Assembly: GCA_002409325.1 (NCBI GenBank)
Contig: DHUU01000014.1
Span: 62,001-126,000 of the forward strand
DNA from: Bacteroidales bacterium UBA5226
GTDB taxonomy: Bacteria > Bacteroidota > Bacteroidia > Bacteroidales > UBA932
Length of the DNA stretch: 64,000 bases
Reading direction: 5' to 3'
Shown piece by piece: positions 1 through 7,504 of the stretch. The position numbers and the translations under genes were made by a program. The notes beneath the pieces are model-generated. The model was not told the DNA's origin, did no database searches, and saw nothing but the letters and a program-made list of their open reading frames with translations. Positions within the stretch are counted from its first letter, which is position 1. Each line of letters starts with the position of its first letter.

Positions 1-91
1 CTGTCCTGTAATGCAACTGCACATTCTGCGACCTTGCAGGCATAGAAGCGGCAAGAGACAGAACTAATAAGATAAAGAACAGCTTTTTCAT
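1..91 (-). CDS. N-terminal fragment of a secreted protein, possibly DUF5020-like (partial)
   Basis: The gene runs off the left edge, so only about 30 codons are visible. They encode a typical signal peptide (MKKLFFILLVLSLAAS, then a cleavage-like ARSQ) and the start of a mature region reading NVQLHYRT. That opening resembles the N-terminus of DUF5020 outer-membrane proteins of Bacteroidetes, but too little is present for a firm family call. The ATG lies 10 nt after the stop of the GH26 gene on the same strand, so the two are probably co-transcribed. Confidence 0.6.
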   Translation of the reverse strand, partial: MKKLFFILLVLSLAASMPARSQNVQLHYRT

Positions 92-101
92 GGTCGCTGC
101 A

Positions 102-1172
102 TCAGTCGTTCAGGAACAGGGTGCGGGAATCCTGGTAGAATGCGATAAAGTCTTGTTCCGATGCATGTCCGGGGTAAGGTGCGAAAATATGCATGGGCAT
201 GAGATAGTCCGGTGCATTGCGCCAGACCAGGGCGTAGGTTACCGGAAGTCCCTCCGAGGCTTTGAGCAGGGTTTGTGTAAACCACAGGGGATTACCAAGG
301 CCTCCCATGCCACACTCTGTAAGGGCGATGGGTTTATGGTGCTCTTTACCCAATTGTGCCACCACGGAAAGCTCATTGCGCAGTACGTCCAGAAATTCCT
401 GCCCGTCACCGTACGCGTCCAGCCCCAGTAGATCCACATAGTCGTCACCCGGATACCGTTCCATATATACCTCCCGGTCCAGGCCTCCGTAATTGGGGGA
501 ATAGGCTAAGATCAGATTGTCCAGTTCCCTGTTTCTCATGTAGTCCACCGTCATCTTCCACAAGGCAATGTACTCCTGGCTGGAGCATAGTTTTCTGCCC
601 CACCAGAACCAGGAGCCTGTATGTTCATGCCATGGCCGGAAGATAACGGGAATCCGTGTTCCGTCTTCCATTCTGAGAGAATCCAGAAAAACAGCCACTT
701 TGTCAAGCCAGGTCTGGAACAAATCATAATGTGAGCCGCCTTCCAGAATGGAGGCTACAACGGTGTTATCTGAAACATCCCAGGCATTGGAAGAGGTCAG
801 CGGGTTGCGGGCATGCCAGCTTATTGTGACTATCCCGCCAGCCTTGTAATGGTCTGTTATGGCTTTGCGCATAACATCAAAAGGGACACCGTCCAGATTC
901 TTTTCATCTCCCAGTTCTATGTGGCCCAGATCGCTGCCCAGAACGGCCGGATAATCACCGCATACCTCTTTAACATCACTGCGGCCTTCTTCATACTCCC
1001 AGGAATGACCGTAAAACGGGAAGTCTTCCTGTCCAAAGAAAAATTGGTTGTTGCCGGCAGCCTGCTGCAACCGGTCCATAACAACATCTGCTTCCGGAGA
1101 AATGGTCCGGGTGTGTTTTTCCGTACAGGCAAACGCTGCGATTGCCAGCACGATCAATGCCAATCGTTTCAT
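102..1172 (-). CDS. GH26 beta-mannanase-family lipoprotein
   Basis: A 356-residue glycoside hydrolase of family 26, which hydrolyses internal beta-1,4 bonds in mannans. The N-terminus is a lipoprotein signal with Cys16, so the enzyme is probably anchored in the outer membrane or facing the periplasm. The acid/base Glu183 lies in RPWHEHTGSWFWWG and the nucleophile Glu286 in ALTECG, the two hallmark segments of GH26. A GTG two codons upstream (1178) would extend the frame, but it overlaps the -7 box at 1178-1185; the ATG at 1172 lies 5 nt after that box and is preferred. The neighbouring genes do not form a polysaccharide utilisation locus (no SusC/SusD pair). Confidence 0.9.
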   Translation of the reverse strand: MKRLALIVLAIAAFACTEKHTRTISPEADVVMDRLQQAAGNNQFFFGQEDFPFYGHSWEYEEGRSDVKEVCGDYPAVLGSDLGHIELGDEKNLDGVPFDVMRKAITDHYKAGGIVTISWHARNPLTSSNAWDVSDNTVVASILEGGSHYDLFQTWLDKVAVFLDSLRMEDGTRIPVIFRPWHEHTGSWFWWGRKLCSSQEYIALWKMTVDYMRNRELDNLILAYSPNYGGLDREVYMERYPGDDYVDLLGLDAYGDGQEFLDVLRNELSVVAQLGKEHHKPIALTECGMGGLGNPLWFTQTLLKASEGLPVTYALVWRNAPDYLMPMHIFAPYPGHASEQDFIAFYQDSRTLFLND

Positions 1173-1177
1173 AGTCA

Positions 1178-1185
1178 CAAATGTA
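1178..1185 (-). promoter_or_regulatory. -7 box TACATTTG of the GH26 gene
   Basis: On the minus strand this matches the Bacteroidetes -7 consensus TAnnTTTG, and the GH26 ATG follows 5 nt later, so the message is likely leaderless. Only 9 bp separate it from the divergent M28 -7 box. Confidence 0.65.
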
Positions 1186-1194
1186 GAAAAAATA

Positions 1195-1202
1195 TATCTT
1201 TG
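1195..1202 (+). promoter_or_regulatory. -7 box TATCTTTG of the M28 peptidase gene
   Basis: Exact TAnnTTTG match ending 5 nt before the ATG at 1208, implying a leaderless or nearly leaderless mRNA. It is back-to-back with the GH26 promoter. Confidence 0.7.
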
Positions 1203-1207
1203 CTGTC

Positions 1208-2485
1208 ATGAAACAGCGATTTTTTATCATTACAGGAATTTTCCTTGGTTTTTTTTCTTTGTCACAAGCACAGGATACCACCTATTATAAAGAAATCATC
1301 AGGGAATTGTCCTCAAAAAAATTCGAGGGGCGTTCCGACTTTAAAAAAGGTGACCGGAAAGCGGCAAAATACATTGCCCTGCAATTCAGACAGATCCCCG
1401 GGGTGGAACCCTCTGTGGGTGGAAGATACCTGCAGCCATTTTCTTACAATGTAAACGTCTTCCACAAGAGAATGGAAATGTCGGTAGATGGAATTACCCT
1501 GGAACCGGGCAGGGATTTTATTGCCAGGGAATTCTCCCCCTCACAAAAAGGAACCTGGCCTCTGAAGTACATCAGCCCGGAAGATCATGATCCGGAGCGG
1601 TTGCTTCCTTTACTGGAAAGCGGTGATTTCCGCAATTCATACGTTGTACTGCAATACGATCTTATATACAAATACCTGGGCATAGCCCCGGCAACACTGT
1701 ATAAAATGCCTGTTTCGGGCCTGATCCTGGTCCAGGACAAACAACCGTCCTTTTTTAAGTCGCGTAGCGGTTTCGTGCAACCCATCCCGGTCATATGGGC
1801 AGGACCTGGTTTTCCGCGTGACGGAAAACACATACGTGTCCGTTTTGAAAGCAGGATGATAGAAGGCTATACTTCTTCCAATGTGATTGCACATATCCCC
1901 GGTTCTTCCAGGGCAGATTCATGCATCGTGTTTATTGCGCATTATGACCACCTGGGACATTTTGGCAAAGATGTGTATTATCCGGGGGCCCATGATAATG
2001 CCTCGGGAGTGGCTTTTATCCTGACCCTTGCCCGTCACTATGCCCTGCCCGAGAACAGTCCGGAACTCACCTATATTTTCATTGCAGCGGCTGCAGAAGA
2101 AAACAACCTGCTCGGATCAACGTATTACACCAACCATCCGGTTGTGCCCCTTGACAGGACGCTGCAGGTAATTGATCCGGACATGGTGGCCGATAACGGA
2201 GACCGCCTTTTTGTGGAAACCGGGCCCGGGGGAGAGGAAACCCTGCAACGTTTCCTGCAGATCAACGACAGCCTGGACCTGTTTGGTACCATAGAGCACG
2301 ATCCGCTATCCAATGACAGCGATCATTACCCTTTTGCCATGAAAGAGGTTCCTGCACTATACATAATGGTTGACGGGGACGCGTATGATGTGTACCATAC
2401 CCCCCTGGATGATTACGATCACATATTTACCAGCCGTTACCTTTCCCTGTTCCGGCTTGTCACTGAATTTGCAAGCACTTTCTGA
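1208..2485 (+). CDS. M28-family zinc aminopeptidase, secreted
   Basis: A 425-residue protein with a signal peptide (cleavage near SQAQ, residues 19-22), a PA-like inserted region (about 90-220) and a C-terminal M28 catalytic domain. The expected two-zinc ligands are visible: His245 (AHYDHLG), Asp263 (GAHDNASG), the Glu297-Glu298 pair (AAAEENN), Asp323 (VIDPD) and His373 (SDHYPF). It should release N-terminal residues from peptides in the periplasm or outside the cell. The 3' end overlaps the convergent HAD gene by 49 nt. Confidence 0.9.
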   Translation: MKQRFFIITGIFLGFFSLSQAQDTTYYKEIIRELSSKKFEGRSDFKKGDRKAAKYIALQFRQIPGVEPSVGGRYLQPFSYNVNVFHKRMEMSVDGITLEPGRDFIAREFSPSQKGTWPLKYISPEDHDPERLLPLLESGDFRNSYVVLQYDLIYKYLGIAPATLYKMPVSGLILVQDKQPSFFKSRSGFVQPIPVIWAGPGFPRDGKHIRVRFESRMIEGYTSSNVIAHIPGSSRADSCIVFIAHYDHLGHFGKDVYYPGAHDNASGVAFILTLARHYALPENSPELTYIFIAAAAEENNLLGSTYYTNHPVVPLDRTLQVIDPDMVADNGDRLFVETGPGGEETLQRFLQINDSLDLFGTIEHDPLSNDSDHYPFAMKEVPALYIMVDGDAYDVYHTPLDDYDHIFTSRYLSLFRLVTEFASTF

Positions 2486-3084
2486 ATATCTGGGATCCAG
2501 TTGGTCCCGTTTTCGGGCATAAACGTGATAAAGCCCATTGTTTGTGCTGTGGCGATGTTGGATGGCCCGTCATCAATAAAGAGGGTGTTTTCCGGTGAAG
2601 TTCCCAGGGTATCTATCATATCCCGGAAGATCTTCTTGTGCGGCTTAACGCATTTCATTATATAGGAAAGGAATAATTGATCAAAATAATCATCCAATGC
2701 ACGGCCTGCGGGGGTAAAACGCGGACTGCGTGCCCATTCCATAATAAAAGGATTGGTGTTGCTCAACAGGCAAACCCGGTAGTCTTTTCTCAGACTGTCC
2801 ACATAAGCGAGTCTCTCCCGGGGCACACCGGAAATGAATCCCATCCAGGCTTCCTGCGCCTGCAGGAAGGAAATCGGCCTGCCACACAGCAGACCAAGCT
2901 GTTCACAAAATCCGGCAACATCCAGCCTGCCATTTTCCAGTTCAAGGAAGAAGCCGCTCTGGTGGTAAGGATCCAGGTAAGATCCGGCATCTTTCAGCCC
3001 CAAGGCTTCAAAAGCTTTTACCGAACGGTCACGGTCAATGTCTACAATTACGCCGCCAAGATCAAATATTACAGAATCAATCAT
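2437..3084 (-). CDS. HAD-superfamily hydrolase (YihX/HAD-IA type)
   Basis: A 215-residue cytoplasmic phosphatase of the haloacid-dehalogenase superfamily. Motif I is VIFDLGGVIVDID with nucleophile Asp8; motif II is LLSNTN (about residue 107-112); the motif III Lys lies in CVKPHKKIF and motif IV is FIDDGPSN. The FDLGGV form is typical of the YihX (alpha-D-glucose-1-phosphatase) branch, but the substrate cannot be read from sequence. Its last 16 codons overlap the 3' end of the M28 gene on the other strand. Confidence 0.85.
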   Translation of the reverse strand: MIDSVIFDLGGVIVDIDRDRSVKAFEALGLKDAGSYLDPYHQSGFFLELENGRLDVAGFCEQLGLLCGRPISFLQAQEAWMGFISGVPRERLAYVDSLRKDYRVCLLSNTNPFIMEWARSPRFTPAGRALDDYFDQLFLSYIMKCVKPHKKIFRDMIDTLGTSPENTLFIDDGPSNIATAQTMGFITFMPENGTNWIPDIQKVLANSVTSRNRER

Positions 3085-3185
3085 TGCTATAAACTATATT
3101 AAACCAACCTGCAAGACACAACCCGGAAAGGCAGCCGTCAGAAGGGTCATCTTCTTCATGCAAACATTTTTATACTTTACAAATG

Positions 3186-3213
3186 TACTTCAAATCATGT
3201 TATATTTGAAGTA
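3186..3213. promoter_or_regulatory. Dyad symmetry overlapping the cyclase-gene promoter
   Basis: Perfect 10-bp inverted repeat (TACTTCAAAT ... ATTTGAAGTA, 8-nt spacer). Its right arm contains most of the -7 box TATATTTG at 3201-3208. The layout fits an operator, though no regulator can be named. Confidence 0.45.
3201..3208 (+). promoter_or_regulatory. -7 box TATATTTG of the cyclase-family gene
   Basis: TAnnTTTG match 22 nt before the ATG at 3231, lying within the dyad 3186-3213. Confidence 0.55.
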
Positions 3214-3230
3214 ATAAAACCAGGTTACCT

Positions 3231-4031
3231 ATGACAAAACATTACATGATCATATTATTACTGGTCACCGCGGGATGCAGGAATATTTCCGGCGAACAAA
3301 TCTGCTGGGACCGCGGGCAATGGCTGGATCTGACACGGGATTTTGAAAAAAGCACTGTCTACTGGCCAACTAACGTGACTTTCAGCCATGATACCGTGAC
3401 ATACGGGATCAATGACAAAGGCTATTTTTATTCCTCATTTCTATATGCGGCAGAAGAGCACGGGGGTACCCATTTTGACGCCCCGTTGCATTTCTCGGAA
3501 AACGGAAGGTCCATTGAACAGATCCTTCCAGAAGAATTCACGGGAGAAGGAATTTGTGTGGATGTATCGGAAAAGGCTCTGGCAGACAGGGATTACCTTA
3601 TCACTACCGAAGACTTTGTGGGATGGGAAAAAATGAAAGGTAAGATCCCCGCTCATGCAATTGTGTTGTTGCGCACCGGTTGGGGCCAATATTGGAACGA
3701 TCCACTGCAATACACCGGAACCCTCAAATCGGGAGCAGAGGGTGTCGGAGAATTGCATTTTCCCGGGCTGGATCCCGCAGCCGCCCTGTGGCTCATAGAT
3801 GAAAGGAATGTAAAGGCTGTAGGTATAGACACGCCGAGTATCGACTATGGACAGTCCGCAGATTTTCTTACCCACCGCACCCTGTTCAGCCACAATGTAA
3901 CCGCTTATGAAAATGTGGCGAACCTGGAGTCGGTACCTACTCGCAATTTTTATGTGGTAGCCGCTCCCATGAAAATCAAGGGAGGAAGCGGGGCCCCACT
4001 CAGGCTCCTGGTCTGGATTCCGGAAGTCTGA
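3231..4031 (+). CDS. Cyclase-family (kynurenine formamidase-like) lipoprotein
   Basis: A 266-residue member of the Cyclase family (PF04199), metal-dependent amidases and dehydratases that include kynurenine formamidase and isatin hydrolase. The metal-binding signature HGGTHFDAPLHF is at residues 77-88 (His77, His81, Asp83, His87), and GIDTPSIDYG is a second family motif. The N-terminus is a lipoprotein signal with Cys16 (VTAGC), so unlike the cytoplasmic relatives it is probably membrane anchored and acts in the periplasm. The natural substrate is unknown. It is a single gene with its own promoter. Confidence 0.82.
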   Translation: MTKHYMIILLLVTAGCRNISGEQICWDRGQWLDLTRDFEKSTVYWPTNVTFSHDTVTYGINDKGYFYSSFLYAAEEHGGTHFDAPLHFSENGRSIEQILPEEFTGEGICVDVSEKALADRDYLITTEDFVGWEKMKGKIPAHAIVLLRTGWGQYWNDPLQYTGTLKSGAEGVGELHFPGLDPAAALWLIDERNVKAVGIDTPSIDYGQSADFLTHRTLFSHNVTAYENVANLESVPTRNFYVVAAPMKIKGGSGAPLRLLVWIPEV

Positions 4032-4041
4032 ACCGCTAGTA

Positions 4042-4599
4042 TTAAAGTAATCCGAGTATCTGTGGGTCGTTGGGTTTGACCTTGGAAGGCCAGAACCCTA
4101 TAAGCCTGCCTTGCTCATCTACCAGATACTTGGCAAAATTCCAACCCGGGGCGCTGGTATTCCAGCCATTTTTTGATTTATCCGACAGCCAGCGAAATAC
4201 CGGATTCTGATTTTTACCTTTAACCGAGGATTTCTCCATCATTTGGAATGTCACCCCGTAATTGATTTCGCAAAATTCAAGGATTTCTTCATTGGTTCCC
4301 GGATCCTGCTTCATGAAATCATTGGATGGGAAACCCAGGATGACCAGATTCGGTGCATATTCCTTGTATATGGCTTCCAGTTCCTTGAATTGAGGTGTAA
4401 AGCCACATTTGGAAGCGGTGTTGACCAGTAAAACCTTTTTTCCCCGAAGTTGTTCAAAAGAAAATGCCTCTCCCCGGATGGTCTTGAAGGAGAGGGAATA
4501 AAAATCCTCTGCCGGTTCCACAACCTGTCCTGTGTTTTGCTTCCCTTTGTCTGAAAATAAAGATGTTAACATGATATAAATAATAATTATTGTTTTCAT
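4042..4599 (-). CDS. Glutathione peroxidase-family thiol peroxidase
   Basis: A 185-residue peroxidase of the GPx family, reducing hydroperoxides through a cysteine. Peroxidatic Cys65 sits in NTASKCGFTPQ and a probable resolving Cys110 in EEILEFCEINYGVTF, as in thioredoxin-dependent two-Cys GPx enzymes; Trp153-Asn154 (GWNFAKYL) complete the active site. The usual FPCNQF segment reads FPSNDF (91-95), so the tetrad Gln is replaced by Asp. The start is the ATG at 4599, which begins a hydrophobic leader (MKTIIIIYIMLTSLF) and suggests export. A longer frame to 4803 would run into the upstream gene and is rejected. Confidence 0.88.
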   Translation of the reverse strand: MKTIIIIYIMLTSLFSDKGKQNTGQVVEPAEDFYSLSFKTIRGEAFSFEQLRGKKVLLVNTASKCGFTPQFKELEAIYKEYAPNLVILGFPSNDFMKQDPGTNEEILEFCEINYGVTFQMMEKSSVKGKNQNPVFRWLSDKSKNGWNTSAPGWNFAKYLVDEQGRLIGFWPSKVKPNDPQILGLL

Positions 4600-4654
4600 A
4601 AACGAATGGATTTGTTGATAAAGATACGGATTATTTCCGGCATCCCTAGCCGTC

Positions 4655-6814
4655 TCAGTCCAGAGACTGGCACAGGAGAGAGGCCACACAAGCCGAGAGG
4701 CGTTTTTGCCATACAGTCGCGCTTGAATAACAGACAATCGGTAAAATCCATTCAAGGAGGGCAAGAGCATAGGGAGTGAATGTTTTATTCCCTTTGGCGG
4801 CAACTAGTGCATACTCCCTCATTTTCAAGGTTAGTGCCATATTTCTGTGCATCAATCCGGGCAACCTGCCAGACCAGGAGGTCTGGATTTTTTTATCCAG
4901 GAAAACCGGCTTTTTATAAAAATCTGTCAGAAATTCCAGCACCTGTTGAAAATCCTCTTCGTTTTCCATGGGAAAGGATTCTGTCAGGAAAATGGCTTCA
5001 AGCCGGGCAAAATCCGATACTACCGAACGGGGCCTGGTTTCAGAAAAGTCTATAAGGTAAACATTCATATCGTTGTCCAGCAGGATATTCTGCATGTTTA
5101 AATCGCCATGGCAAATGGAAGTATAATAAGCCATTCCCTGTTCCCGCCTTTTGGGGTATTCTTCTTTTAGAAAACGGTATGGGTTCAGATAGTTCTTCCC
5201 TGTACCGCCAATGGTAAAGTAGCGGTCCTGGAGTGGAATACGGAGCTCCTCTTCGGCCTGTCTGAATACGTGGGGAAAAAAGGTTTTTGTTGGGTCGTGG
5301 TCTGCGTAAGGATAGATGACTTCATCTATGGCCTGTCCGTACCAGGGTTTGAGTATGTTCAGAAAGATCTTGTCAAACAAAGGTTCCAGGTCCCTGACAG
5401 GCCAATTGTGGAAATAATGGGTGAGCCATCTCAATTCGGACCCTTCCCCTCCTATACCCACAAAGTTGTATCGTAATGCTCCCCTGCTGCAATAATAGGA
5501 AGTTCCCAGAACAATCGCACTGTTGTTCAATATATACGGCATGGCATATTGTTTACAACGTTCGGCTTCCCTCTGGATCATGGGACGATCCCCGGTTTTA
5601 AGTACTGTGGGTCTTAGTACCCTGCCCTGATGGTCATAAGAACGGACACGAAAAGTGCTGGCAGAATATCCGCCGTGAAGTCTCTTAAGCTCAGCTTTTA
5701 CTGAATCTGTGTATAGTCTCCTGGCCAGAAAGATAAGATCATCCCCGGCCATCTCTTCACTTTCACAGACCACCTGTGTCTGAAAAACGGAGGGATCCTG
5801 TGCCTTGCCGGCAAAAAATAACCAGAATACCGGCCTGATAAGCAACGCATCCCTGTCATGTCTGGTAACTCCCACAACGTTTTCCCAGGTCAATAAACCA
5901 CGCAGGTATTGTTCAGGGGATTCCCCCCGTTGCATTTCCTTATCCTGTTGTAAAAGAAAGGTCCCTCCTTCCCAGATCCCGTTTTCCTGCCTGAAAACGA
6001 CAGACAGGGAGGGCTTACGTGCATTCCGGTCCAGACAAAGTATGGTGCACGGGGGAGTCTCTGTCAGCGGAGGGGAAAAACCTTTGTATTGTATCAGTTC
6101 TGTAATTCTTACAGGTTCCGGATCGCTCACCGTTACACGAACCCGGAAAGATCCCTGTACAGATAACGCTTTGTCCACAAACAGCGTCCCCTGAACCGGA
6201 TCATTGACGATGCGAAAATCGGGGGCATACGCCAGATCATCGGGTATAAAACCGGTGCAGTGAAACAGGGTGAAAAAAGAGCCTGTCACGGCATCTTCCC
6301 TGAGGAGCATTTCTCCAAAGGCCCCTTTTCCCGCTGCTATGTGTAAAGAATCAAAACCGGTCAGCTGTGGATTTTTCCATTTATAAAGTATGGTGTTCGT
6401 GGCATCCTTTACGCTCTCTGTTTCACACGGGGCTTTCCCGGGGAATATATTCGCCCAGGTAATCTTCCTTTTTTTAAATTGCTCAATGCAGGTAACCGCA
6501 TGGGCGACATCTGTGCAAATTTCAAAAACCGAATCCAGTCCTGCAATCTGCAAAACCTGAAACATCTCCCCGGAAAGGCCCGCAAGAACCAGTTGCCCTC
6601 CCGTAGAGGCAAGTTCCCGGGAAGTACTAAGTAAAACGCGTATTCCGCTGCTTGAGAGGTAAGAACATTCAGAAAAATTGATCACTAAAAAAGTTCCTCT
6701 TTTAGCGTAATCTTGTACCGTTTTGTCAAAAAAAGCAGCCTGTATGGTATCCAAGCGTCCCACAGGCAGTAGACACACAAAAGAAGCGCATATTTCTTCC
6801 TTAATTTCAAACAC
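4655..6814 (-). CDS. STAS-domain protein fused to an APH-like kinase
   Basis: A 719-residue protein from a GTG start at 6814. Residues 1-115 form a STAS (anti-sigma-factor antagonist) domain: PVGRLDT, then a Ser run in YLSSSGIRVLL (about 53-57) where RsbV/SpoIIAA proteins are phosphorylated. Residues about 120-370 are not recognised. Residues about 374-626 look like an aminoglycoside-phosphotransferase-type kinase: GGYSASTFRVRS, a likely ATP-binding Lys406 in TVLKTG, the catalytic loop ICHGDLNMQN (Asp571) and the metal motif LIDFSE (Asp589). A TTG at 6886 would extend the frame but overlap the divergent gene, whereas the GTG fits the usual STAS N-terminus. The combination is uncommon; it may sense or transmit a phosphorylation signal. 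Function is inferred only from domains. Confidence 0.7.
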   Translation of the reverse strand: MFEIKEEICASFVCLLPVGRLDTIQAAFFDKTVQDYAKRGTFLVINFSECSYLSSSGIRVLLSTSRELASTGGQLVLAGLSGEMFQVLQIAGLDSVFEICTDVAHAVTCIEQFKKRKITWANIFPGKAPCETESVKDATNTILYKWKNPQLTGFDSLHIAAGKGAFGEMLLREDAVTGSFFTLFHCTGFIPDDLAYAPDFRIVNDPVQGTLFVDKALSVQGSFRVRVTVSDPEPVRITELIQYKGFSPPLTETPPCTILCLDRNARKPSLSVVFRQENGIWEGGTFLLQQDKEMQRGESPEQYLRGLLTWENVVGVTRHDRDALLIRPVFWLFFAGKAQDPSVFQTQVVCESEEMAGDDLIFLARRLYTDSVKAELKRLHGGYSASTFRVRSYDHQGRVLRPTVLKTGDRPMIQREAERCKQYAMPYILNNSAIVLGTSYYCSRGALRYNFVGIGGEGSELRWLTHYFHNWPVRDLEPLFDKIFLNILKPWYGQAIDEVIYPYADHDPTKTFFPHVFRQAEEELRIPLQDRYFTIGGTGKNYLNPYRFLKEEYPKRREQGMAYYTSICHGDLNMQNILLDNDMNVYLIDFSETRPRSVVSDFARLEAIFLTESFPMENEEDFQQVLEFLTDFYKKPVFLDKKIQTSWSGRLPGLMHRNMALTLKMREYALVAAKGNKTFTPYALALLEWILPIVCYSSATVWQKRLSACVASLLCQSLD

Positions 6815-6840
6815 ACTGCAAGTTAAGTAAAAAAACTTTT

Positions 6841-6848
6841 TATATTTG
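6841..6848 (+). promoter_or_regulatory. -7 box TATATTTG of the DUF3943 gene
   Basis: TAnnTTTG match 23 nt before the ATG at 6872. A purine-rich stretch (GAAAGGAA) precedes the start codon. Confidence 0.55.
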
Positions 6849-6871
6849 AAAAACGAAAATGCTGAAAGGAA

Positions 6872-7504
6872 ATGAGTACCAGGCAAAGTGTCTTGCTGGC
6901 ATTGATCCTGTTCCCAGCTTTACCTGTTAATGCACAATATTTCAGGGATCCGAATCATTTGGTACACCACAGTGAGAAATCGTTCGGGAACAAACTGATC
7001 CGCGGCAGTGCCTATTCACTAGGTTACAACGCCGTGATCATGACAACCCTGATCCTGTCCCCGGAATCCATAAGCCAGTGGGACAGAAAGGAAGTGTTCA
7101 AAGGAGCTGCCATGAAGGAGCAGTACCTGCTTACTTTCACTACCCCGCCGGTAAAAGACCATGACCTGTTCCTTGTCAATTACGTAGGGCATCCCTACCA
7201 GGGTAGTTTTTATTACAACGCCGTAAGATCGCAGGGAGCCCCCATATGGCAGTCATCGGTCTTCACCCTTATTCATTCTCTACTGTGGGAATATGTATGG
7301 GAAGGCGGTTTGGAACAACCCAGCATACAGGACCTGATCGTTACTCCTTTGGGGGGGATCATAGTGGGGGAACTGACACACAGAGCGGCCCTTGCCATGG
7401 GCAGGAACGGCTTCAAATGGTATGAGATCATACTTACGTGTATCCTCAACCCCGCATTTGCGATCAACAATGGATTCAGACGTCCAGTCTGCGCCGGTAA
7501 TTGA
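6872..7504 (+). CDS. DUF3943-family envelope protein
   Basis: A 210-residue protein with a signal peptide (cleavage near VNAQ, residue 22). It carries the features of DUF3943: NYVGHPYQGSFYYNA (about 109-123), a helix with LLWEYVWEGG, and PSIQDLIVTPLGG. The function of the family is not known; the pattern of small residues in hydrophobic segments suggests an outer-membrane or inner-envelope protein. The 3' end overlaps the convergent ABC permease gene by 29 nt. Confidence 0.8.
   Translation: MSTRQSVLLALILFPALPVNAQYFRDPNHLVHHSEKSFGNKLIRGSAYSLGYNAVIMTTLILSPESISQWDRKEVFKGAAMKEQYLLTFTTPPVKDHDLFLVNYVGHPYQGSFYYNAVRSQGAPIWQSSVFTLIHSLLWEYVWEGGLEQPSIQDLIVTPLGGIIVGELTHRAALAMGRNGFKWYEIILTCILNPAFAINNGFRRPVCAGN

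Noticed and set aside
4600..4803. N-terminal extension of the glutathione peroxidase
   Set aside because: It overlaps the end of the upstream STAS-kinase gene, and the ATG at 4599 gives a sensible exported leader.
6815..6886. TTG start that lengthens the STAS-kinase protein by 24 residues
   Set aside because: It would overlap the start of the divergent DUF3943 gene and its promoter; the GTG at 6814 begins exactly where STAS domains do.
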